From positions 1 through 5,650 of the forward strand of contig JAJXVP010000186.1 in NCBI GenBank assembly GCA_021782055.1: a stretch of DNA of 5,650 nt, given 5' to 3'. This stretch comes from a bacterium (GTDB taxonomy: Bacteria > Spirochaetota > Spirochaetia > JABEVK01). The notes below the pieces were generated by a model, which ran no database searches, was not told the origin of the DNA, and saw nothing but the letters and a program-made list of their open reading frames with translations. This document shows, one piece after another, positions 1 through 5,650 of the stretch; positions within the stretch are counted from its first letter, which is position 1, and the number at the start of each line of letters is the position of its first letter. The position numbers and the translations under genes were made by a program.

Positions 1-180
1 GCGAGTGTGCTGTTAGCTTTGACGGGGTTGATTACAGCCTTTCACCCCTTCTTAGGGCGGTATCGCTGGTACCGGCGTGCTTATGCTTCGGCCCTCCACG
101 GCTTCAGTCTGGGGCGGTGGCCCGAAGCTCTTGTTGAGCGGCTTCGGCCTGGAAAATCCTTAGTGAGAGGTCAAAGATGA
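1..180 (+). CDS. dabB: C-terminal end of probable DabB (ND5-like membrane subunit of inorganic carbon transporter), partial
   Basis: Frame 1 is open from the first base to a TGA at 178-180, giving 59 residues; the 5' part lies outside the window. It starts with a hydrophobic stretch (ASVLLALTGLITAF, residues 1-14), which fits the end of a last transmembrane helix. A basic, aromatic segment follows (RYRWYRRAYASALHGFSLGRW) and then a polar tail. Terminal helices of NADH dehydrogenase subunit 5-like proteins often end this way, with a short Tyr/His-rich stretch and a positive cytoplasmic tail. The identification rests mainly on context: its stop overlaps the dabA start by 4 nt (ATGA), and dabB directly upstream of dabA is the usual order. 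In the family, DabB is the proton- or sodium-conducting membrane subunit that energises DabA. The tail alone is too short and poorly conserved to exclude another membrane protein. Confidence 0.72.
   Translation, partial: ASVLLALTGLITAFHPFLGRYRWYRRAYASALHGFSLGRWPEALVERLRPGKSLVRGQR
165..170 (+). promoter_or_regulatory. Shine-Dalgarno site of dabA
   Basis: GAGAGG lies 6 nt upstream of the ATG at 177, inside the last codons of the upstream gene. It supports this ATG as the start. With the ATGA stop/start overlap, it suggests translational coupling of the two Dab subunits. Confidence 0.7.
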
Positions 181-2237
181 AAGCATTAGCGCAAAGTTTT
201 CCCGAGTGTCTGAGTCTTATCCCCCCGGTTTGGGAGCTAAATCGTTATGTGGCGGTTAATCCGTTTTGGGGCTGGGGTCAGCTGAGTTTCGAAGAGGCTA
301 TGAGGCAATTAGAAGTCCTGACCAAGGAACAATTGCTTCCTCCTTCCTCAGGAAACTTAGCACAGGTAGGACCACAAGAGTGGCACGCGGATGACCCTGT
401 GGGTTTGTTAGGACCTTTTCTAGCCTCTTACTTTGGCGAGTCGGCAATTGTACCGCCACCCTGGAAGCACCTTTCGCTCTGGATGGCATGGAAAGATTCC
501 TTGCCTGGGTCGGCTGGCTTAGGTTGGCGTCGTTCTCGCAGACTTTTGGCCTTAGTAACCTCTTTGCCCGACTCGCCCAGCCAGGCCCTAGAACTTTTAG
601 TCCCAGGAATAAACCAGCCTATTAACGGAGAAAAAGTTACCACGCTTTTGGGGCTAGCCCCAGGTTGGGCCTCGTATCTTCGCCAACGCTGTTGGCCACA
701 GGAGCCGACAAAAGATTCAGAGCTAGCAACCTTGGCGGCCATGCTGGCGGCGGTGACTCAAATCTGTCCCGTCCCCGGCGAGGAGTCTTCGGTGAAAAGT
801 GCACCCGAGCCGTTTTCCCAAAGACTTGTAGCCTTACAACAACGCGAGGAAAGGACACGAAAGAAGCTTCAGGCTCAGCTTTCGGAGGCGAGAATAAACC
901 CCGAGGAGCGGGCACAAGCCCAAGTTCGAGCTGCCTTTTGTATCGATGTGCGTTCTGAAGTGTTCCGCCGCCATTGGGAAGCCTTTGAACCAAGGGTGGC
1001 GACCGACGGCTTTGCAGGTTTTTTTGGAATCCCTGCCAGTTGGGAAGGCGAGGAAGGGCAAGAGTCACTTTTGCCAGTACTTCTGCCCCCCCAGCTTCAC
1101 CTGAAAGGAAAGACTCGTCGGCCCCGTGCTTCGCACCTAATTTTTTCAGGGACCCCTAACTTTCCGCTCGTCGAGGTAACCGGTTGGAGCGCTGTACCGA
1201 AGCTTGCTCGCCTTCCTGGGGCTTATCACCCCTCAGTTGCTACCTATGCGGGTTTGGAAGAAGCGATTAGAGCAATCCCCGAAGCGGAGAAAGCTCACCT
1301 TGCCCTTGCCGTTCTGACCAACCTGGGATGGTTGGGGCGTTGGACTCCCCTGATGATTTTTGTAGGTCACGAAAGTTCGAGCGCCAATAACCCCCATGCG
1401 GCCTCTTTAGATTGCGGTGCCTGTGGAGGCAAGAGTGGTCAAGCAAGTGCACGGATGGCGGCGGCTCTTTTGAACGACGTTCAAACACGCCATGCTTTAG
1501 CGCAACGAGGGGTTCAAATTCCCAAGACGACACTGTTTGCTGCGGCCGTTCATAATACCACGTCCGATACCTTTACCTTGGTGTCTGAACGCACCCCACA
1601 ACTGACGGAATGGGAACAGACGTTGCGAACGGGCTGGGACAAAGCGCAAAAAACGACTCAGCTTGAAAAACAAACCAGGTTTTCGTTTCTGACGGAAAGT
1701 GCAAGCCTTCGCTTTCGAGATGAGGCTCAAACCCGGCCCGAACCAGCTTTAGCGGGGAATGTCGCCCTCATTGCGGCTCCAGCGTCGTGGACCAGAAAAG
1801 TGAATGGCGAAGGAAAGGTTTTTCTTCATTCGTATGACCCTGAACGTGACGACGGAAAGATTCTTGAGCTGATTTTGACAGCCCCAGCGATTGTGGCTTC
1901 GTGGATTAACCTGCAATATTTTGCCTCAACAACGGCCCCACAGTACTATGGGGCGGGGAATAAGCTCCTCCATTCTCGGATAGGAGATTTAGGGGTTGTG
2001 GAAGGTTTGGGGGGCGACCTGAAGGTGGGGCTTCCTGAACAGTCGGTAGCTTGGGGCGGGGTAGCCTATCATGAACCCCTACGCTTGTCGGTTTTGGTAA
2101 CGGCCCCTTGGGAAAAGGTTGACGCCATCCTCAAGGCTCATCCCGAAGCGGCACAATGGTACGAGGGCGGTTGGGCTTGTTTATCGGTGGAGCATGCCGG
2201 TCAGTGGAAAACTCGGCATGCCGGCAGTTGGACCTAG
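177..2237 (+). CDS. dabA: DabA, zinc-binding subunit of energy-coupled inorganic carbon transporter (DUF2309/UPF0753)
   Basis: DabA pairs with membrane protein DabB to take up inorganic carbon. It is a peripheral, beta-carbonic-anhydrase-like subunit thought to hydrate CO2 in one direction, driven by the ion gradient through DabB. Family signatures are clear: an N-terminal PPVWELNRYVAVNPFWG block (residues 16-32), AAFCIDVRSEVFRRHWE (252-268), GFAGFFG (278-284), GHESSSANNP (397-406) leading to LDCGACGGKSGQASARMAA (411-429), and a C-terminal block with DLKVGLPEQSV (614-624) and HEPLRL (632-637). The putative zinc ligands are C255, D257, H398 and C413; the 2- and 15-residue spacings match the Cys/Asp and His/Cys pairs reported for Halothiobacillus DabA. 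The start is set by the SD site and the ATGA overlap with the upstream gene. At 686 residues it is shorter than the roughly 800 or more usual for the family; the region between the N-terminal block and C255 looks condensed, but no key residue is missing. The C-terminus ends in a small internal repeat (HAGQW/HAGSW). I expect a working protein. Confidence 0.96.
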   Translation: MKALAQSFPECLSLIPPVWELNRYVAVNPFWGWGQLSFEEAMRQLEVLTKEQLLPPSSGNLAQVGPQEWHADDPVGLLGPFLASYFGESAIVPPPWKHLSLWMAWKDSLPGSAGLGWRRSRRLLALVTSLPDSPSQALELLVPGINQPINGEKVTTLLGLAPGWASYLRQRCWPQEPTKDSELATLAAMLAAVTQICPVPGEESSVKSAPEPFSQRLVALQQREERTRKKLQAQLSEARINPEERAQAQVRAAFCIDVRSEVFRRHWEAFEPRVATDGFAGFFGIPASWEGEEGQESLLPVLLPPQLHLKGKTRRPRASHLIFSGTPNFPLVEVTGWSAVPKLARLPGAYHPSVATYAGLEEAIRAIPEAEKAHLALAVLTNLGWLGRWTPLMIFVGHESSSANNPHAASLDCGACGGKSGQASARMAAALLNDVQTRHALAQRGVQIPKTTLFAAAVHNTTSDTFTLVSERTPQLTEWEQTLRTGWDKAQKTTQLEKQTRFSFLTESASLRFRDEAQTRPEPALAGNVALIAAPASWTRKVNGEGKVFLHSYDPERDDGKILELILTAPAIVASWINLQYFASTTAPQYYGAGNKLLHSRIGDLGVVEGLGGDLKVGLPEQSVAWGGVAYHEPLRLSVLVTAPWEKVDAILKAHPEAAQWYEGGWACLSVEHAGQWKTRHAGSWT

Positions 2238-2247
2238 GTCGGGGACC
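2192..2247. repeat. Palindrome-rich convergent gene junction
   Basis: GCATGCCGG occurs at 2192-2200 and again at 2216-2224, a 24-nt period that gives the HAGQW/HAGSW repeat at the DabA C-terminus. Because the unit is partly self-complementary, GCATGCCG (2192-2199) can also pair with CGGCATGC (2214-2221) across a 14-nt loop. Next comes the perfect 10-bp palindrome GACCTAGGTC (2231-2240), which includes the dabA TAG. GGTC (2237-2240) and GACC (2244-2247) flank a 3-nt loop in the 10-nt gap before the GH16 stop. None of these has a U-run on either strand, so I do not call a Rho-independent terminator. They may slow convergent polymerases or be chance. Confidence 0.45.
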
Positions 2248-3381
2248 CTATTGGTATACCCGTACCCAGTCAACATCTAACGTTTGCGGAGACACAGTGG
2301 TCGAGGTTGGATTGCCCGGCCACGTCCCACCGACGGCCAGGTTCAGGATCAAAAAGAAGGGTTGTTGAAAGGTTGTTCCCGTCGTGGCATCAGGGGTTAC
2401 CGACCCGGTAGGAACTCCGTCGATATAGTAGGTGATACTTGCTGATGTCCAGATAACACCGAAGGTATGAAAGGCATCGGCGAACTTGCCTGAGCTGAGC
2501 GTGTACTGTTCGGGTTGGTAGCTGGCGGGCAGGTTGTTGCCATTATTCAGCCAGTGAATAGTGCCGTAGACCTTGGAGTCGCTAAGCAATGAATCCGAAG
2601 TCGCCGAGGTCCCGGAGCCTCCAATCATCTCCATGATGTCGGTTTCACCGCACGCCGGCCAACCCACCGTGTCGAGGTTGGAACCTAGCATCCAAAAAGC
2701 GGGCCACATCCCATTGCCGTAGGGAAGCTTCATCCGAGCCTCGACTTTACCGTAGGTGAAGCTTTGAAGGCCTTTGGTCAAAAGACGCGAGGACGTCCAG
2801 TTCCCCGAGGAATCTTTTTGGGCTGTGATCACGAGGCACGAAGCGGTCGAGTTGCCGTCGGCGACGGTTTGAATCGAAGCATTGGCGGTGGTGTAGGTTT
2901 CAAGTTCGTTGTTGCCCCAGCCTCCGCCACCCAAATCGTACGTCCAGTTGGCAGGATTGATGGTCGAACCGTTAAACTCATCATCGAATTTGAGGGTGCC
3001 GCCGTACCAGGGGTCGCCCGTAGAAGAAAGTGCGTTGCTCACGACTGTCACCGACGCTAGGGCCGAAAAGTTGTTATAGGTTGCCGTGATTAGCGCAGTT
3101 CCCGAAGCTATTCCCGTGACCACCCCATTCGAAACCGTGGCAACCGCAGGGTCTGCACTTGTCCATTGCGTGGTTGTCACGGCAACACTACTTCCGTCTG
3201 AGAAAGTCTCAAGCAAAGCAAGAGTATTGGTCGACCCCGTGCTAACGGTAAGGGTAGAAGGGGAAAGCTGAACCCCTGTCGGCGTTTTTGTCGTACTCGT
3301 GGGAGAGGTACACCCTAAAACCAAAAGTAGTGTTAAGGCAAACATTTGAAAAGAAAAAGCTTTAGAAGTACCTCGTCCCAT
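2248..3381 (-). CDS. GH16 family beta-glucanase (laminarinase-type) lipoprotein with N-terminal Big_2 domain
   Basis: A secreted, lipid-anchored endo-glucanase, probably cutting beta-1,3 or mixed beta-1,3/1,4-glucan. Residues 1-24 are a lipoprotein signal peptide: a basic start, a hydrophobic core (FALTLLL) and lipobox VLGC with C24 as the acylated residue; Thr at +2 favours outer-membrane sorting where the Lol rule holds. A Ser/Thr-rich linker follows. Residues about 35-114 form a bacterial Ig-like group 2 (Big_2) domain, recognised by WTSADPAVATVSNGVVTG and GTALITATY. The GH16 catalytic domain spans about 125-377: WGNNELETYT (155-164), YGKVEARMKLP (210-220), WPAFWML (226-232), active-site motif GETDIME (E246 nucleophile, D248, E251 acid/base), GTIHW (273-277), NLAVGGTWPG (347-356) and the terminal strand LDVDWVRVYQ. 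It has the full catalytic triad. The ATG has an AAAGGAG SD 6 nt upstream. It is the last gene of a minus-strand operon, 11 nt after the GH17 gene. The exact substrate cannot be read from sequence alone. Confidence 0.95.
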   Translation of the reverse strand: MGRGTSKAFSFQMFALTLLLVLGCTSPTSTTKTPTGVQLSPSTLTVSTGSTNTLALLETFSDGSSVAVTTTQWTSADPAVATVSNGVVTGIASGTALITATYNNFSALASVTVVSNALSSTGDPWYGGTLKFDDEFNGSTINPANWTYDLGGGGWGNNELETYTTANASIQTVADGNSTASCLVITAQKDSSGNWTSSRLLTKGLQSFTYGKVEARMKLPYGNGMWPAFWMLGSNLDTVGWPACGETDIMEMIGGSGTSATSDSLLSDSKVYGTIHWLNNGNNLPASYQPEQYTLSSGKFADAFHTFGVIWTSASITYYIDGVPTGSVTPDATTGTTFQQPFFLILNLAVGGTWPGNPTSTTVSPQTLDVDWVRVYQ

Positions 3382-3387
3382 ACCAGT

Positions 3388-3394
3388 CTCCTTT
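3388..3394 (-). promoter_or_regulatory. Shine-Dalgarno site of the GH16 gene, overlapping the GH17 stop codon
   Basis: On the minus strand AAAGGAG sits 6 nt before the GH16 ATG (3381-3379). Its first two bases are the last two of the upstream TAA (3395-3393). The 11-nt gap leaves no room for a promoter, so the two glucanases are almost certainly co-transcribed and may be translationally coupled. Confidence 0.8.
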
Positions 3395-5324
3395 AATTCT
3401 GCGTCCAGGAAATGTCGTCTACATCGATTACTGGATTGGGCATAGAGTTTGTAGATGCCGAGTTCCCCGTGATCGCGTACAGGTCGTTAATAACAAAGGG
3501 TTGGGCAACTTGACCCAGGTTGATGGTCGCCGTGTTGGGCATTCCATAAGAGGGGGCCGCATTAGCGGCTATCACACTAATGGGAATGCTAACATAATGC
3601 CATGCACCATCATTTTTGTAACCATAAGTGTTGTTGGCCGGATCCACGGTTAAGTATACGTCGGTTTGAGTCTTTTCGGAAGCAAAACCTGTTGAGAAGC
3701 CAACACGGATCTTGCCTTTGTAGGTTGTTCTTATAGCGAAGTCGAGATGACCGTTGGCGAAGCTACTCAGGTTGTCAGCATACTTTGCTTGGTTGCTGGA
3801 ATTGACCAAGGTGATGAAGTAGCCCCAACCCCATGGTGGTGAGTTAACACCAGGGGATGGTTGAATTTCGTAATACTTGGTTCCTTCATAGGCTGTGTCG
3901 GTTCCACTGATTGTTTTTTCGGAACCAGTCGCTGTGGCTGGGGTGTTCCATGCGTACCAGGCCGTTAGCGGAGTAGGAATCGAGACTGTAGAACTCGTCG
4001 CCATAGTGTCTGCATAGACCAAGTAGGTTGGAGTCGTAATTTGCGGATTAACAACGCTGGTCGTATAACAGAGAGCATTGGCATCGGTGTAGGTCAAATT
4101 GGCAGGAGGCAGACTTTCGTTCCCCGGAATAGTTATGGTTTCGCTCGTTCCATTGTTTGTTACAGTTTGGGTTGTTGCAGAGGGGAAAGTTGAGTAGAGG
4201 GTATACCGCGCATAACGGTTAACGTCGAATAGACCCCAGCCATCATCAGCACCTTTCCAAGGTTCGTCAAAGGCTTCAAAATAAAAGATATTCTTTGGAC
4301 CGTTGGTCCAGGAGCTAAGCAAGGAAAGGAACATTTTTTGGTTAACAGGATGGGCCATGCTGGCTTCTGCAGCGGCAGAGGAGTTGGTGGCATTAGCCTT
4401 CCAGCCGGTTTCGCCAATGATGATCGGCAGCTTTCCAAAACCCTGGCTTGTTGCATAACTTTGTACGGCGCCGAAGTTTGCCTGCTCGTCAGCAAAGGCA
4501 GCGTTCATCATCGCCGTGGCGCGGGGTGACGGCGTCGTCGCTCCTGGTACGTCACTAGCAGAAGTTTGTTGCCAATCAAAAAGGTTGTAATTAGCGTCAG
4601 AAAAGGCATAGCTGTGCATCGAAATATAGTCAATTTGAGCAAGAATCAAGTCGGTAGAATAACTACCTGTCCCCGCTCCCGCATTGGTAGAGCCGTTACT
4701 GTCAGCATAAAAAGCCCAGTTGTCGTCAGTGGTCACGGGTTGCGCTATGGCGTTCCTGACCTGCTGGATGTAACTCACCATATCGGCGACGGGCACTTTC
4801 AGGCCGCTCCAGCTGACCATAGTTTCGTTGCCGACGCTGACACCTTCTACGATGGTGGGGTATTGGTTGGCGAGCTTGATCCCTTCGGCAATTTCCACTT
4901 GATTAACTGTATCATAGGTTGCTTTCGGGCCGCTGATCCAAATACCTAGCTGAACTTTAATATCGTATCCTAGATTTTGGATCTCTTGAAGAATCAAAGC
5001 AGCTTGACCGTCGGTATTACTGCTGAAAAGTCTGATTAGCCCGTATCCAGCATCTTTGAGAAGAGTAAGATCTTGATCAATGTTGGCCGCTGTAGGGACT
5101 CCAGAACCTGAACCTGGTGCCGCAGCAGTCCGGTAGCCTTCATAGGCGATGGCTTTACGGGTAAAAAAATCCGCAGGTAAGGGACGCAAAGTTACGCCGG
5201 TGGTTTGTACGGTTGTCGTTCCCGAGGTCGAGGTTGATCCCGAAGTGGGGGAAGAACAGGACGCTGTTAAAACAGCAGAAAGGGCGAGGCTGACGGCCAA
5301 AATTCGCCAGGGGTTTGGTTTCAT
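3393..5324 (-). CDS. GH17 family beta-1,3-glucan-active lipoprotein with unassigned C-terminal beta-rich domain
   Basis: A lipid-anchored extracytoplasmic enzyme of glycoside hydrolase family 17, whose members hydrolyse or transglycosylate beta-1,3-glucans. Residues 1-23 are a lipoprotein signal peptide (KPNPWR, hydrophobic core LAVSLALSAVL, lipobox LTASC with C23 acylated). A low-complexity Ser/Thr/Gly linker runs to about residue 42. The TIM-barrel domain spans about 55-380: KAIAYEGYR (57-65), YGLIRLFS (94-101), SVGNET with E167 as likely acid/base, IDYISMHSYAF (231-241), IIIGETGW with E305 as likely nucleophile, and YFEAFDEPWKG plus DGWGLFD (348-367). The 138-residue spacing of the two Glu is close to that of well-studied GH17 glucanases. 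Residues about 430-643 are rich in aromatic, Ser and Thr residues and end in IDVDDISW, like the last strand of a jelly-roll carbohydrate-binding domain; I cannot assign a CBM family. The start has a GGAGG SD 6 nt upstream. Endo-hydrolase, exo-hydrolase and transglycosylase cannot be told apart from sequence. Confidence 0.9.
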   Translation of the reverse strand: MKPNPWRILAVSLALSAVLTASCSSPTSGSTSTSGTTTVQTTGVTLRPLPADFFTRKAIAYEGYRTAAAPGSGSGVPTAANIDQDLTLLKDAGYGLIRLFSSNTDGQAALILQEIQNLGYDIKVQLGIWISGPKATYDTVNQVEIAEGIKLANQYPTIVEGVSVGNETMVSWSGLKVPVADMVSYIQQVRNAIAQPVTTDDNWAFYADSNGSTNAGAGTGSYSTDLILAQIDYISMHSYAFSDANYNLFDWQQTSASDVPGATTPSPRATAMMNAAFADEQANFGAVQSYATSQGFGKLPIIIGETGWKANATNSSAAAEASMAHPVNQKMFLSLLSSWTNGPKNIFYFEAFDEPWKGADDGWGLFDVNRYARYTLYSTFPSATTQTVTNNGTSETITIPGNESLPPANLTYTDANALCYTTSVVNPQITTPTYLVYADTMATSSTVSIPTPLTAWYAWNTPATATGSEKTISGTDTAYEGTKYYEIQPSPGVNSPPWGWGYFITLVNSSNQAKYADNLSSFANGHLDFAIRTTYKGKIRVGFSTGFASEKTQTDVYLTVDPANNTYGYKNDGAWHYVSIPISVIAANAAPSYGMPNTATINLGQVAQPFVINDLYAITGNSASTNSMPNPVIDVDDISWTQN

Positions 5325-5330
5325 AGGAAT

Positions 5331-5335
5331 CCTCC
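5331..5335 (-). promoter_or_regulatory. Shine-Dalgarno site of the GH17 gene
   Basis: GGAGG on the minus strand lies 6 nt before the ATG at 5324-5322 and only 5 nt downstream of the 3' foot of the UUCG hairpin. It fixes the GH17 start and stays unpaired when that hairpin folds. Confidence 0.78.
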
Positions 5336-5340
5336 AAGAA

Positions 5341-5366
5341 AATGTCCCCGCCGAAGCGGGGACATT
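5341..5366 (-). terminator. Intercistronic UUCG hairpin with short U-rich tail (possible terminator or attenuator)
   Basis: Read on the minus strand, AATGTCCCCGC and GCGGGGACATT form a perfect 11-bp stem closed by a C(UUCG)G tetraloop, one of the most stable RNA loops. The sequence right after the stem is TTCTT, so with the last stem bases the U-rich run reads UUUUCUU, which suits an intrinsic terminator of moderate strength. The hairpin lies between the stop of the upstream carbohydrate-binding gene (5380) and the GH17 SD site. Only a few nucleotides lie between it and GH17, so no promoter fits after it. GH17 and GH16 would then be reached by read-through, or the stem may instead stabilise processed mRNA ends. 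On the plus strand the following bases are not U-rich, so it is not bidirectional. Confidence 0.65.
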
Positions 5367-5379
5367 AAAGGGTCAAAGG

Positions 5380-5650
5380 TTAATAGAAATAAACGTTGTC
5401 GATCCAGAAATTCTGCGTGGCAGTTGTATTGGAGGCTGCTGGTTGAAAGACGAGCTGAGCAATGTATTTCGTATCGGTCAAACCACTTACATCCAAGTTT
5501 GCACTGGTCCAACCGTTTTGGGTAACCGTGGTCAAGGGCACGGTCACTGAAACATTGTTGGCCGCGTCATAAACCCCGCTAGGAGCAAAATCGACAACCT
5601 TAACCGTGAGACTAACGCCGTTGGGAGTCCAATAATCAAAGTGCAGGTGT
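5380..5650 (-). CDS. C-terminal end of a carbohydrate-binding (jelly-roll) protein, probably another glycan-active enzyme, partial
   Basis: A minus-strand frame enters from the right edge and stops at TAA (5382-5380), leaving 89 codons (5649-5383). Visible blocks in order are LHFDYWTPNG, SLTVKVVDFAPSG, NNVSVTVPLTTVTQNGW, LDVSGL, YIAQLVFQPA and a terminal NFWIDNVYFY. The pattern (a His/Asp/Trp strand with a polar turn, a strand ending in VDF, a Trp before a central strand, an IAQL strand and a closing IDNVYFY) is that of beta-sandwich carbohydrate-binding domains often attached to GH16 laminarinases and other secreted glycan-active enzymes in polysaccharide utilisation clusters. The catalytic part, if any, lies outside the window. 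It is the gene upstream of GH17 in the same direction, separated by 55 nt that hold the UUCG hairpin. A glycan-binding protein without a catalytic domain is the main alternative. Confidence 0.82.
   Translation of the reverse strand, partial: HLHFDYWTPNGVSLTVKVVDFAPSGVYDAANNVSVTVPLTTVTQNGWTSANLDVSGLTDTKYIAQLVFQPAASNTTATQNFWIDNVYFY

Noticed and set aside
637..1068. Minus-strand open frame of 143 codons and others antisense to dabA (428-742, 834-1061, 1267-1533, 1497-1730)
   Set aside because: All fall within the intact dabA gene on the opposite strand and give products rich in Arg, Pro and Ser without family patterns, typical of shadows of a coding frame.
2235..2250. Rho-independent terminator at the convergent junction
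   Set aside because: The GGTC/GACC stem is only 4 bp and no U-run follows it on either strand.
2156..2368. Plus-strand open frame of 70 codons spanning the convergent junction
   Set aside because: It overlaps the end of dabA in another frame and then runs antisense to the GH16 C-terminus, where the conserved strand LDVDWVRVYQ is encoded.
4160..4495. Minus-strand open frame of 111 codons
   Set aside because: It lies in a shifted frame fully inside the GH17 gene, has no domain pattern, and the GH17 frame is continuous with all motifs, so it is not evidence of a frameshift.
4566..4949. Plus-strand open frame of 127 codons
   Set aside because: Antisense to the catalytic region of GH17 around E167; no domain pattern seen, and the opposite strand explains the openness.
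5149..5550. Plus-strand open frame of 133 codons across the GH17 start region
   Set aside because: It runs antisense through the GH17 signal peptide, the UUCG hairpin and the truncated carbohydrate-binding gene. Its product shows no recognisable domain, whereas both minus-strand genes have strong family patterns and good SD sites.

Overview
The window holds two convergent bacterial gene blocks with almost no non-coding DNA. It suggests a Gram-negative bacterium, because both complete glucanases start with lipoprotein signal peptides and neither has Asp right after the lipobox Cys. I cannot place the genus. The genes are intact, Shine-Dalgarno led and tightly packed, and I see no insertion sequence, tRNA, rRNA, CRISPR or phage feature.

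Left block, plus strand (1-2237). The last 59 codons of an upstream gene, probably dabB (NADH dehydrogenase subunit 5-like membrane protein), overlap the start of a complete dabA by an ATGA junction. DabA (DUF2309/UPF0753) carries the expected Cys-Asp...His...Cys zinc-site residues. DabA and DabB form an energy-coupled inorganic carbon uptake complex that delivers bicarbonate/CO2 to the cytoplasm for carboxylases. This DabA is short for its family (686 residues).

Right block, minus strand (5650 to 2248, transcribed right to left). It holds, in order: the C-terminal 89 codons of a protein ending in a jelly-roll, carbohydrate-binding-like domain; a 643-residue lipoprotein with a GH17 catalytic domain and a C-terminal domain of unknown family; and a 377-residue lipoprotein with a Big_2 domain and a GH16 (laminarinase-type) catalytic domain. 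The GH17-GH16 gap is 11 nt. The gap between the partial gene and GH17 is 55 nt and holds an 11-bp GC-rich hairpin with a UUCG loop and a short U-rich tail, a possible terminator or attenuator. GH16 and GH17 enzymes classically cleave beta-1,3-glucans, so this looks like part of a surface-anchored laminarin/beta-1,3-glucan (or mixed-linkage glucan) degradation operon whose promoter and first genes lie beyond the right edge.

The blocks meet tail to tail with 10 nt between stop codons, in a stretch rich in short palindromes. They are probably separate transcription units with unrelated roles (carbon supply for carboxylation versus polysaccharide breakdown). I found no evidence for a wholly new system. 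The best leads are the intercistronic UUCG hairpin, the unassigned C-terminal domain of the GH17 protein, the truncated carbohydrate-binding gene at the edge, and the compact DabA.
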